Below, one piece after another: positions 1 through 8,986 of a stretch of DNA of 64,000 nt (position 1 is the first letter of the stretch; every line of letters starts with the position of its first letter). Source of the stretch: Armillaria gallica (lineage: Eukaryota > Basidiomycota > Agaricomycetes > Agaricales > Physalacriaceae); contig JBANDB010000007.1 in NCBI GenBank assembly GCA_037576215.1, positions 2,511,001 to 2,575,000 on the forward strand. Direction: 5' to 3'. Below the pieces are notes generated by a model. It was not told where the DNA came from. It made no database searches and saw nothing but the letters and a program-made list of their open reading frames with translations. Position numbers and translations under genes: made by a program.

Positions 1-606
1 GTTTTCAAATTTACGGGAGCAGTTAGATTCGGGCATAGCAAAGGACGTCCTAGTCATGACATTGGGTGTCAGAGCCCGTGTTGATATGCTTAGTACGTCT
101 CTTCGATTGGTTCAGAAATGCGCTCTGAACCCAATCTGAGCAGGCATGCGGATGTCACTTTGGCAGGACCTAAAGCCCGCAAAGGAGCTTGGTCCCAAAT
201 CTACGTGCATGCCTAGTACACGCCTGGAAACAATCAATGCCTTGTCTGCATGGATCATGGAATGCAACGACAACGTCCTTTGGTGTAGTGGTCTGGCAGG
301 GACGGGCAAAAGCTCGGTTGTCGGCACCCTGTACAAACTTCTAAGCTTTCATCTGAGCAGCTGTAGTCAGCTTGCTGCTTTCATTCGTTACGACAGGACT
401 GAATACCGGAACTCGTCAGAACTCATCACCTCCATTGCCTACTCTTTGGGCATGTTCGATCAGCGCATAGGCAATGCCATCGCTAATGCTTTGACTACAT
501 CTTGTGCCGCACTTAAAATGCCAGTATCCAAATCATGTATCCAGTTCCGACTTCTCTTGCAGGAGCCATTGGAAATGCTTCGGGAATTACGGGATGAGGG
601 GCCTTT
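1..606 (+). pseudogene. NLR-A, 5' portion (NACHT NTPase), interrupted by element 1
   Basis: This is the front part of a fungal NLR-like NTPase whose upstream exons lie outside the window. Coding runs from 1 to 92, then a GT-AG intron at 93-143 (donor GTACGT, acceptor GAGCAG), then coding from 144. The exon carries the Walker A motif GLAGTGKSSV (about 289-318) and the family signature KSTCMPSTR ahead of it. The reading frame is intact up to the inserted retrotransposon, which lies just before the Walker B strand. The same frame resumes exactly at 20,042, so the gene was probably functional until insertion. Such proteins are signal-transducing ATPases of fungal allorecognition or defence; the role here is inferred from family. 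It is paralogous to NLR-B and NLR-C downstream. Confidence 0.85.
602..606. repeat. Target-site duplication of element 1 (left copy, CCTTT)
   Basis: CCTTT at 602-606 directly precedes the LTR end TGTTACG and recurs at 20,037-20,041 directly after the other LTR end TATAACA. A 5-bp duplication is typical of Ty3/gypsy integrase. Confidence 0.95.
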
Positions 607-971
607 TGTTACGATTTATTCACTTTTTCCTTATCTTATCTTATCCGGCACCCCGGCACCTCGGCATCTCGGCACCGCATGGACCATCCCCAACGTTCCA
701 CCAGATCACCCCAGAACTTCTATCGAAGCCGCTACCCATCGGACTATTCTTAGTTCCCAGATATCATATATAAGTAGTACAGCTTTCGTACACGCACCCT
801 AGCTTTGAGCTAAGTTTAATACACCCCGGACTTTACTCTCATCGCGTGCCGAGAGCCTACTGCCTAAACCGCTCCGCTGTAATAGACATTATGGCTCTAT
901 CGATCTACCCGAAGTGCGAGGTAGTGCATCGTTAGACGCCTCGTCTGTTATTCCCGGGTCCGGATATAACA
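607..971 (+). repeat. Element 1 5' LTR (365 bp)
   Basis: The LTR starts TGTTACGATT and ends GGATATAACA, giving TG...CA termini. It matches 19,672-20,036 except for three CpG transitions. Near its start are a run of TTATC units (GATAAG on the other strand) and four tandem copies of a CGGCAYC-like 8-mer. TATATAAG lies at 767-774 and the probable transcription start about 33 nt downstream. Confidence 0.95.
767..813 (+). promoter_or_regulatory. Element 1 LTR promoter: TATA box and start of R
   Basis: TATATAAG at 767-774 is followed 33 nt later by TAGCTTTGAGCTAA at 800-813. The same arrangement (TATATAAG, then about 34 nt, then the same 14-mer) occurs in the diverged LTR of element 2. This suggests transcription starts at or next to this 14-mer, so that it forms the 5' end of the RNA. 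Its sequence is complementary to the primer-binding site at 973-985. Confidence 0.7.
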
Positions 972-972
972 G

Positions 973-985
973 TTAGCTCAAAGCT
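973..985 (+). other. Element 1 primer-binding site, self-priming type
   Basis: TTAGCTCAAAGCT begins two bases after the 5' LTR. It lacks the TGG expected from a tRNA CCA end. It is the perfect reverse complement of AGCTTTGAGCTAA at 801-813, at the predicted 5' end of the transcript. Tf1/sushi retrotransposons prime from their own folded 5' end in this way; the assignment here rests on complementarity and position. Confidence 0.8.
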
Positions 986-986
986 T

Positions 987-1347
987 CTATTCCCAACTCC
1001 TCCCGTACACCGCAGAGAATCCCATGCCCCAGAAACGACAATCGAAACGCGAAAAGAATCAGAAGAACCCAGAGACAAAGAACGTGGAAGGAGGACGACG
1101 AAAACCCAGAACACGAAAAGCAAGGACCCACTCAAAGAGGCGAGAACTCTCGCCACCTCGCTATCCCCATGACGACCTCCACTCCTACGACTACTGCGGC
1201 TATGACGACTACAGCTGCAACATCGACTAAACAACAACTTCGGATCCTATTGCTCCTAAACACTCTAACCATCCTTACCCTCCTGTGGCTAAAATTCCTC
1301 CTCTACCAACTATCCCAACGGCTCCGCGCAGCCCGACCCCGAGATCT
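987..1347 (+). other. Element 1 leader between PBS and first ORF
   Basis: This is a 360-bp leader with two short ORFs, at 1,024-1,230 (Lys/Arg-rich) and 1,169-1,351 (hydrophobic centre rich in Leu). No family is recognised, and neither has a clear counterpart in element 2, whose leader is only about 20 bp. They are probably not functional genes. Confidence 0.4.
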
Positions 1348-2190
1348 ATGACCCCGGATCTGACCCAGACCCAGACCGTCGCACTCAGCGCCGCCATCGT
1401 AACCGCCACTTTCCTGTGCCTCCTCACTGCGGCACTAGTCCTCGTATACCAAGAACAGATCCGAGGATTCCTCCATCGACGGGGAGTCCTCATCGTACCA
1501 CCGCCACCACCAATCCCTCGACACTATGTCGAACTACCCAGACTCGACCCCGCCTTCGTTAGACCAGGCATGGGGCCAGAACGCACAACTATACGAAACC
1601 GAAGAGAGACGACAGTCATCCACTTCAACGCATGCCAGGGACCCGTTGAGGATCGAGGACCTACTCAACCCTCCCCTACCCAGGAACCCTCCACTTCGCG
1701 AGAGGTTCCAACGATACGGCCTGCGGAGCCCAAGCCTGAGCCCGACCCGCCAAGATACACCCCCAGACGACTGTACCCGGCAAGAGGGCCACAGCTCGAG
1801 GCCTTCCTTTGCCGCCCCCCGAGGCGACCCATGGCAAGGCCGCTTGGGACGGCTAGGTGGCCCATCGAGGTCGACAGTGATGATGACTCGGACAACAGTA
1901 TCCCCCTCATCATCCTGGACGAGCAGGGAATTCCACACGCCCCAGGGATCTCCGGAACTTCAACCCCAGAATCTGATTCCTCAGCCGGACCTATCCCCTC
2001 CGTTCCGAGAACCCCTACTCCCGCCTCAGATGCGACCCCCCCAAGAGCCGTCTCTCCTACTCCAGAAACCACAAGGACAGCCAACCTCCCTACGCTCCCG
2101 GAACCCCTTCCGGAACCAGAACCCGTTATGGCCGGACCACCCCGACCACGAGACGACGACGACCCACTTAACCCCTTCGGTGGGGACTGA
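1348..2190 (+). CDS. Element 1 accessory membrane ORF overprinting gag
   Basis: This is an unrecognised 280-residue protein. From the ATG at 1,348 it has about 10 polar residues, a single hydrophobic segment (about residues 11-34, centre TFLCLLTAALVLVY), a basic stretch, and then a long Pro/Thr/Glu-rich tail ending in acidic residues. The in-frame sequence upstream of 1,348 has only a GTG start, so the ATG is preferred. It overlaps the gag reading frame, which starts 178 nt downstream in the +1 frame. Element 2 carries the same design (15,697-16,722) with gag 175 nt downstream in the same relative frame. A single-pass membrane protein is inferred from hydropathy by eye. No viral envelope motif is visible. 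Confidence 0.6.
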   Translation: MTPDLTQTQTVALSAAIVTATFLCLLTAALVLVYQEQIRGFLHRRGVLIVPPPPPIPRHYVELPRLDPAFVRPGMGPERTTIRNRRETTVIHFNACQGPVEDRGPTQPSPTQEPSTSREVPTIRPAEPKPEPDPPRYTPRRLYPARGPQLEAFLCRPPRRPMARPLGTARWPIEVDSDDDSDNSIPLIILDEQGIPHAPGISGTSTPESDSSAGPIPSVPRTPTPASDATPPRAVSPTPETTRTANLPTLPEPLPEPEPVMAGPPRPRDDDDPLNPFGGD

Positions 2191-3994
2191 GTGGCCGGCT
2201 CTTTCAAGAGTCGATATCCGAATACTGGGCCCTGCACGCAGCGCAGCCTGGGAAATACGCTGGCAGGACATCGAACGAAGGGCAGGGTTTCGGGCCCCAG
2301 ACCGGGAGACCATGGACTACTACCTCGCCGCTGATCGAGGGGATCCGCTTCCTCGATACAGAAGAGACAGAGTCCTCGACGCCCGGATCTGGGCAAACCG
2401 ATTCAGGGAACGGTATCCCCCGACGGCAGGGAACCGACTTACCCGAATTCCCCCTCGAACCGAGGAGGAACAGATCGCCCTGGAACGCGCCCTACTACCC
2501 CTCGCCCGGTTACAAGGAGACAGGCCGGACTTGGATGGGGCGCTACCCATTGCCACGAACAGCACGCCTCGCCCCCGCGAACCCGATGTCAGGGGTCCCT
2601 GACTATTATTATACGACGCATGAACCAGGACCGCTCCTGGACTCCCCCCCGGAGCGGGTTCGACGTGATTGGCGGAGAAGGGGGGAGTACTATGGACGCG
2701 GGACAAGCCGCCTAATCGCGGGCTCAGGGAACGAGGAGAACGAGAGTGGAGGGATGGAGGAAGATCTGCCGGATCCGGTAGAAACGGATCAACAACGAAT
2801 GCACAGACTTGAGGATCAGGCCGCCGCCTTCCGGGCCGAAAACACCCGACTCCAAGATGAGTTGGAAGCCGAACGAAAAAGAAGGTACCAATCTCGGGCC
2901 GCGGTCGACCCCCACGACGAGGGCCAGACCCCGACCACTTCTCGGTCCCGCGCCCACCTGACTGGGATCCCCCCGCCCGGGGACCTACGGGCGAATGGAA
3001 CGCAGAGCATCCCCCCGCGTTCGTCAACATTCGGCCCATTCTTATGAAGCCCCCAAGAGCCTTTGAGGGGGAGCACGACGACATCGAGCGTTTCCTAGGA
3101 GCCTGCGACCACTACTTCGAAACCTTCCGCTACCACTACGAAGGCCGCCCTGCCCTGATGGTGGGACTTGCGGTCTCCCTCCTCGAAGGGGAGGCAGAAG
3201 ACTGGTGGGTGCACGAGCGGCCCAAATATCAATACGTCCCCACCGATCCAGGCCCACACGCCCCCCCTGAAGAGGACGAAGACTTCGAAGCCAGTCCTCG
3301 CTATCGCTACCCACAATGGGAGGAGTTTTGTGAACTCTTCCAGGAACAGTTTAGGGATCCGGCGATTGAATTGGTCCACGAGAAGCGGATGGGAGAAATG
3401 AAGATGGGGGACGACGCCGCCCACGTCTTCTTCAGGAAGCTGGAAAGGGAGGCGAAACTGGCCAATCGCCTCGCTGACCAGACGGATCGAGGACTCCTGG
3501 TCCAGGCAGTCCGCAAAGGTATCCCTCGCAGCTACGGGGCAGCAATAGCCAATCTAGGGATCGCGGTACCCCGCACCTACGAGGAGTGGAAGGATCGAAT
3601 CCTCCTCATGTACAAGCAGCAACAGAGGCAGAAAATCTTCGAACAAACCCAGGGACTCGACTGATACCCCGAGAAACGCGCCAAGGGGTCCGCCCCTGCC
3701 AAGACTGCTGACTCGTGCCCTCCGCCGAAGTCCACGGAGGCGACGAAACCCGCGAAACCCGCCCCATCCGGGTCTAAGTGGGTCTCGGTCCATCAAACCA
3801 CTCACCCGGGTGGGGGAGTTCCCATGGAGATCGATGCGAAGAAATCGTGACAGATGGCAGAAGGGAAGTGCTTCCGTTGCGACGAAAAAGGACACCTTAG
3901 TCGGGACTGTCCTCACAAGGGGGAGAAACGCGAGGTACGAGCCCTCGAGGCAATACCAGATCCACTCCCCAAAACTACGACAGTAAAAGAATAG
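1526..3994 (+). pseudogene. gag: Element 1 gag (broken)
   Basis: Gag forms the particle and binds the genomic RNA. The frame opens at the ATG at 1,526 with a Pro/Arg-rich N-terminal region to 2,602. It continues in another frame at about 2,590-2,990 with a coiled-coil-like stretch (RLEDQAAAFRAENTRLQDEL), and returns to the first frame for the retrotransposon gag core at 3,044-3,664 (GEAEDWWVHERPKYQYV region). A CCHC knuckle, CFRCDEKGHLSRDC, lies at 3,869-3,910, and the terminal stop is TAG at 3,992. Two in-frame TGA codons (3,662 and 3,848) sit where CGA is the likely ancestral codon. The two frame changes are apparent 1-nt indels, so the copy is inactive. Confidence 0.8.
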
Positions 3995-4041
3995 GTCGTC
4001 TGGGTTCTGATTCGCCCGCGACGACCACAGACCTTTCTGGT

Positions 4042-5949
4042 GTGCGCCTCGATTCTTCTTTTGTACCATCACCTACTCGATACGTATCTGCAGACACTTT
4101 ACCTATGACGCATTCGGCTATACCCCGACCCCCAAGTAAGGGGCCGGTTGCCTCTACAACTTTAAAAAATATACGGCCTACGTGCCCCTTTACGACTTTT
4201 ACCGCGCGCCCAGTTCCAGAATCAGCAAACCGATACGACGTCCTTTGTGACATGACTAACGAAACCCCTCTAGAGCGCGGGGCCGCCGTCCCCAGGTTAC
4301 CTAAACCGGCTAAACGTCCACCAAGTAACTCATCGCGAGCGAACGGATCGAACAACAAGTCGCCTACCATAGCGACACCCGCCATAATGATGGACGGGCA
4401 GTCTCCCTCTGGTAGAGACACCCCCCGATCAGGTGGGGCAGGAATTAGGGTCATCCCTAATCCTGACAAGGCGACCCCGGACCACGAGAGGGTGTCCCCA
4501 CGGGATGATTCCCGAGGCGCGGACCAAGAGTCCAATTCTCCCCTTCGAGGTACGGGCTGCGCAGGCTCAACCCCGACAAGGGAGCGGCCAGGAAGACCAG
4601 ATGGAGAGAAGTCCGTCAGAATGGGGACCATGGGCCGAATCCCTGGTGATCCCGAACCTTCGGTACAAGGGCGGCCCACGGTCCCCTACGACAACACGAG
4701 ACAAGGAAGTCAAGAGCGGATACGTTCCCCGCATCCCATCCGGGATCAAGACCCCTCGGACAACCCCAAAGCCGAGAGAAAGGAACCCGCTGGCGCCCAG
4801 GCGGTAGAAAGGGGGCACAAGGTATTCCTAGAAGAGATCCCCGACGAAGAGGATGACACCTCCTTTCGACAATGGGAATCCAAGGGAAGGCCGATCGTTA
4901 CTTCAGGAGGTCCTTCAGCAATTGCTCCAGCGACCCCCGAGACGATCCCTATCGTCCCCAGAGTCGATTACGGATGGGTAAAACCATTCGAAGTAGACTG
5001 GACCCTGCGTGCCATCTGTCAGGCACCTAACGACAACGCTGCGCACGCTGTTCTCGCCCTCTGGATCCACCCGGACCGACTCGGAGAGTTGAGCGACGAA
5101 CTCCTAGGAACTCTTCGAACGGAGGCGGAGCTCGCTAGAGAACACCTTTATGAGCTTCGAGAACCCATACGCTACATTCGGGGAGCCACCAGTGACCTAA
5201 TGATCCCCGTACTACTCGAGCCTTGCACGGGGCGGCAAGTCCTCAGTACCAAGGCACTGCTAGACAGCGGATGCACTGGGAGTGCAATCAACGTCACTTA
5301 TGTCCGCCAACACGGGCTTGACACCCGAAAAGTAAAAGTCCCGATTCCGGTCTACAATGCCGATGGAACCCAAAACGCAGGCGGGGAGGTCACGGAGTTC
5401 GTAGAACTCTGCCTCTCCATTGGGGAACATCGTGAGCGCATCGACCTGGCCGTCACCAATTTAGGAAAGCGAGACATCTACCTAGGTCACGATTGGCTTA
5501 AACGCCATAACCCTTCCGTCAACTGGCAGACGGGAAATATAATTTTTGGACGTTGCCAATGCGTAAAAAATCCCCTCGAACTCCCAGATGCCGATCCCAA
5601 TGATGCTTGGGACGAAGAACTCGAGGACGGCGACACAATCCTTGCCGTTCGAATGGAGGAGGAGCTCACCATATGGGCCCTCCATCATGCCAACGACCTC
5701 GCGGCCAAGGCCAAGGCCGACCGACCAAGGAAGACCTTTGAAGAAATGGTACCCGAGCATTACCACTCCTTCCGTGACCTGTTCTCAAAAGAGAACTTTG
5801 ACGACTTACCCGAACAAAAGCCCTGGGACCACGCCATCGAGCTGATCCCGAACGCCAAGTCCACCCTAGACTGCAAGGTGTACCCCCTGAATCGAAACGA
5901 GCAGGAGCAGCTCGATGCGTTCCTCGATGAAAACTTGGAATCAGGGCGC
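4042..5949 (+). pseudogene. pol: Element 1 pol, first segment: spacer, aspartic protease, start of RT
   Basis: The frame is open from about 3,970, overlapping the end of gag in another frame, with a first ATG at 4,096 or an upstream fusion to gag. After a low-complexity spacer comes the retroviral-type aspartic protease (LLDSGCTGSAIN, about 5,260-5,295, with DSG as the catalytic loop) and the flap/hydrophobic region IYLGHDWL. The linker to the RT ends at DENLESGR, where the 1,688-bp element inserts and creates a TGA at 5,950-5,952. The sequence closely parallels the intact pol of element 2. Pol continues at 7,642. Confidence 0.9.
5946..5949. repeat. 4-bp duplication flanking the 1,688-bp insert (GCGC)
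   Basis: GCGC at 5,946-5,949 and 7,638-7,641 flanks the TGATGG...CTCATCA element. The uninterrupted pol has GCGC once here, as inferred from continuity of the RT protein (DENLESGR, then IRPSKSP). Confidence 0.75.
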
Positions 5950-7637
5950 TGATGGGCCTAAGACTTCCATGGCAACGGCAACACCAACTCGGAATGAGAT
6001 TGGTTAATTAACGTAGTGGCACGGCAATCAAGGCGATCGTGTGTGCGAGTGGTTCGGGGCACCTCCGTGCAGTAGAACAATTCCTCTATACGCAAGAATA
6101 CACTGCGACTTTAAGTCTGCGAAGTAGTACTGCTTGGTAGTCGAGTACTAAATGCTATGGCTTCAAGCCGGTAGGGATCTCTCGAAATGAGAGGGAATGA
6201 AAATGGGTATGATGTGAATACCACGAATCCGTATGAGAAAACGTGCTGCGAGACTAGAAAACGTCGCTGGGTGATAGTCTGAGCGGGGAGAACGATGGAA
6301 GATAGACTAAACGGTCGGCAATAGTCTGTGGGCGAGCGAAGCGATGAGAAAACGGCGTGGGGACTGCGAGTGGCGAAATAAACGTGGAACGAGGTGCGGA
6401 GGGTGGGCTGGCGAGAGAAAACGTGGAACTACGAAAACTGGTGGCGATACTGGTCCTATACGATGCGAGGGTGCTGAGTCGATGTCGAAACTTGTCTGGT
6501 ACTGAAACGATCCTATCCTATGTCAAACTAACCTTCAAGTCCACTTGGGGGACTGATACTATATGAAAACTGGCTGAAACTGATCCTAAGTCTGCTCTGA
6601 GACTACCCAAGTGGGCAACGATAACGATGACGAAAGTGAAACTGTAAAAACTCCAATGGTGCGAAGGTGAAACGATGACGGCCTATAAAAGATAACGGGG
6701 GCGAGGTATAGCGCGGCGATCACGTATTGGCACAGTATGAGCGTGTACCAATAGTGTTAAGAGCGAAGAGCACGTAGCGAAGGACTCTTCACAGTTAAAA
6801 CCGTGAGATAACTCTGGTGAGCTCAAGAGTCGACGTGCGATCAAGAATATGCTGGTGCAAACGGTATATTGCCGTAGAACGGTGAATAAACGTTGTTTAC
6901 TGGCAATAGACTAGAGCGTGACGATAATTGACGTAGTCTGGGGTCAACTGGAGATGAACTGCCTTGAACTACGTTTTCTAGCTAGTTTTTATACTACAAG
7001 TACGAATTTATAAATAGAGTAAATATGCGAGACTTAGTAAGGCCGTAAAGCCTTGGCTTTGTAAAAATCGTAGGTAACATATGGTCCTTGGTCTTCTAAA
7101 GTAACAGCAACTCGTCGACGTTGCCACATATGGATGCGAACCGTATGGTTTTTGTTGAGCGATGCACAGATCGTTAGGTGCTGTTTAGCTGCGGATTACT
7201 GAGCGATAGTCGTCGTGCTGAGGAGTACGCGTGGGGTAACGTTTTCTTGAAGCCTTGGCGAAGTAACAGCCTTAGTAAACACGGTCTGTAGTTGCCGTAG
7301 CTGCTATTGTCGTAGCTGGGAGGGTACTCGCGTCAATCACATCATTTTCATTAAGTGATCAATGAGCGCGTCAACTAGGTGCTTCTGAGTGATGCGTCAA
7401 TTCCATATTGGGATGATTGTCGATCGAAGGTGCCTTGCCGTGATGAAGTACGGCAATTATGATGCGTGGCAAGATGGGATGGATAACAAAGCGCGTAAGG
7501 AGTGGTTGCCGTAGGATAAAAGTGGTATCAGTGTGTGTGCAATCATTGGTTTGCTGAAAGTCCGTTGAAGGGACAGTAGCGTTAATTAGCAGGCGAAATC
7601 CGCGAATTCTGAGCGTACAGAGCCTGGAGGCTCATCA
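5950..7637. mobile_element. 1,688-bp TG...CA element in pol, probably a long solo LTR
   Basis: The insert starts TGATGGGCCT and ends AGGCTCATCA, so the ends are imperfect inverted repeats (TGATGRGCCT) with TG...CA termini and a 4-bp duplication. It has no substantial ORF and no recognisable protein. It contains a TATAAAAG box near 6,684 and several GAGAAAACG-like short repeats at 6,235-6,430. The TG...CA ends, promoter-like box and lack of coding fit a solo LTR of an unrelated retrotransposon. A non-autonomous element with short TIRs is the alternative. Orientation is unknown. Confidence 0.6.
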
Positions 7638-7641
7638 GCGC

Positions 7642-7961
7642 ATCCGCCCATCCAAGTCCCCCTTCGCGTCACCCTTCTTCTTTGTAAAAAAGAAGGACGG
7701 TACGCTCCGACCGGTACAAGACTATCGTAAACTTAACGAAATGACCATCAAAAACCGCTACCCGCTACCGCTCATCTCTGAACTTATTGACAAACTATGC
7801 AGTGCCAAGTACTTCACGAAACTCGACGTCCACTGGGGGTACAACAACGTCCAAATCTGAGAGGGAGATGAAGAAAAAGCCGCCTTCCGTACGAACCGCG
7901 GACTCTACGAACCCACTGTGATGTTCTTCAGACTTACCAATTCCCCCGCCACATTCCAGTG
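7642..7961 (+). pseudogene. pol: Element 1 pol, second segment: RT fingers/palm
   Basis: The RT resumes with IRPSKSP and [20 protein letters not shown], then [18 protein letters not shown] at 7,858-7,860 replaces an expected Arg codon (CGA to TGA). It stops at SPATFQ, where element 2 is inserted with the duplication CAGTG (7,957-7,961). The frame continues at 17,233. Confidence 0.9.
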
Positions 7962-8428
7962 TGTAAGACCCGAACTCCAACCAAAAGGTGAATAGATCGG
8001 CTGTATCGCGTTCGTACAGTCACCGTCTAGCCCTTGTGGATGATTGGTGCTCAAGACTCACTTTAGAGCTCTTCGGCAAAGGAAGGTGTTCGGTATGAAT
8101 AAACTTTAGCTCAAAGCTAGGGAAATACAGGCTTTGAGTAAGCTACTTATATACTAAAGTCAGGATCCGTAAAAGGTACTAAGATGAGGCTACCGTGTTA
8201 GAAAGTGAATAAGCCAAATACACGATAGCCGAGAATAAGGCGTGCTCAAGACGTGTTAAGTCGTGTTGAGTACGTGTCGCGTACATGTCGACCGAGTGTG
8301 ACATGTTAGCGATGTGAAGATTTATGAAGACTCCCCGGGAGTCGCGGATCTAAGGAAGGTGGTGAGTCATCTTATCTTATCTATCCGAGATAAGATAAGA
8401 TAAGGAAAAAAGTGAATAAATCGTAACA
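7962..8428 (-). repeat. Element 2 3' LTR (467 bp)
   Basis: On the plus strand the LTR begins TGTAAGACCC and ends AAATCGTAACA. It is nearly identical to 16,765-17,232. Near its U3 tip is a 12-bp inverted repeat CTTATCTTATCT/AGATAAGATAAG around a 5-nt loop (about 8,372-8,402). Confidence 0.95.
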
Positions 8429-8444
8429 TTACCCCCCCCCTAGG
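8429..8444 (-). other. Element 2 polypurine tract
   Basis: On the minus strand a run of G flanked by purines (AGGGGGGGGGTAA) directly abuts the 3' LTR. This is the expected position and composition of the plus-strand primer. Confidence 0.75.
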
Positions 8445-8986
8445 GCAGGTGTCCCAACTGCCAGTACATCGGCGTTCCGTCTGCGTCATCGTCATGCCGT
8501 CCCTAGAGATCTCATGCCCTTGAGCAGAGTTTTCGAAGAAATGTCATATGGGCTGCAGCTTGCTCCAAAGGCCTTGTTCGCCCAGAGGAGGAGGGGATTT
8601 TCCATATGATGGTGACGCGAGTGGTAAACTAGACCCGTATGTCTCGTTGAGCAGGCCTGATTATGTGCATCTGCTGTTGGATCGGCGTTCCCTTTTTGAT
8701 TTTCATCATCGTCAGTCTCATTAAACCTCCAGGGTTTAACGAGCAATGCCATACGCGCTGCAGCTTGTCCTGGGGGCCTTGTTCACCTTCCAGGCGTGGG
8801 GGACTTTTCGTATGACAGCGATGAGAGTGATAAAAGGGGATCCGTATGCTCGGTTGGCGGATTTGTTTGTCGCACGTGGTGTATTCGTAAAGGTCATTAT
8901 CATGGAGTCCATTTTGTCGTTAGAAGTCGTGAGTGAGGGTCCATTGCTATCCCCCGTTATAGGGCACGTTTCGACTGCTTGTTTGT
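8445..8986 (-). repeat. Element 2 3' region beyond pol, with a diverged tandem repeat of about 207 bp
   Basis: About 540 bp separates the pol stop from the polypurine tract. Segments at about 8,541-8,660 and 8,748-8,870 are diverged copies of one another (shared GCTGCAGCTTG, GGCCTTGTTC, CCGTATGYCTCG), a period near 207 bp. Minus-strand frames at 8,492-8,752 and 8,736-9,122 read through it without any recognised domain. Element 1 has no such region: its pol stop abuts the LTR. Confidence 0.55.

Noticed and set aside
973..985. tRNA-primed PBS
   Set aside because: There is no TGG or other complement to a tRNA CCA end, while complementarity to the transcript 5' end is perfect.
1665..2396. 243-codon minus-strand frame (and similar ones at 2,320-3,084 and 4,567-4,818)
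   Set aside because: They lie opposite GC-rich, Pro/Arg-rich gag and pol coding of element 1, where the reverse strand stays open by composition. No domain is recognised.
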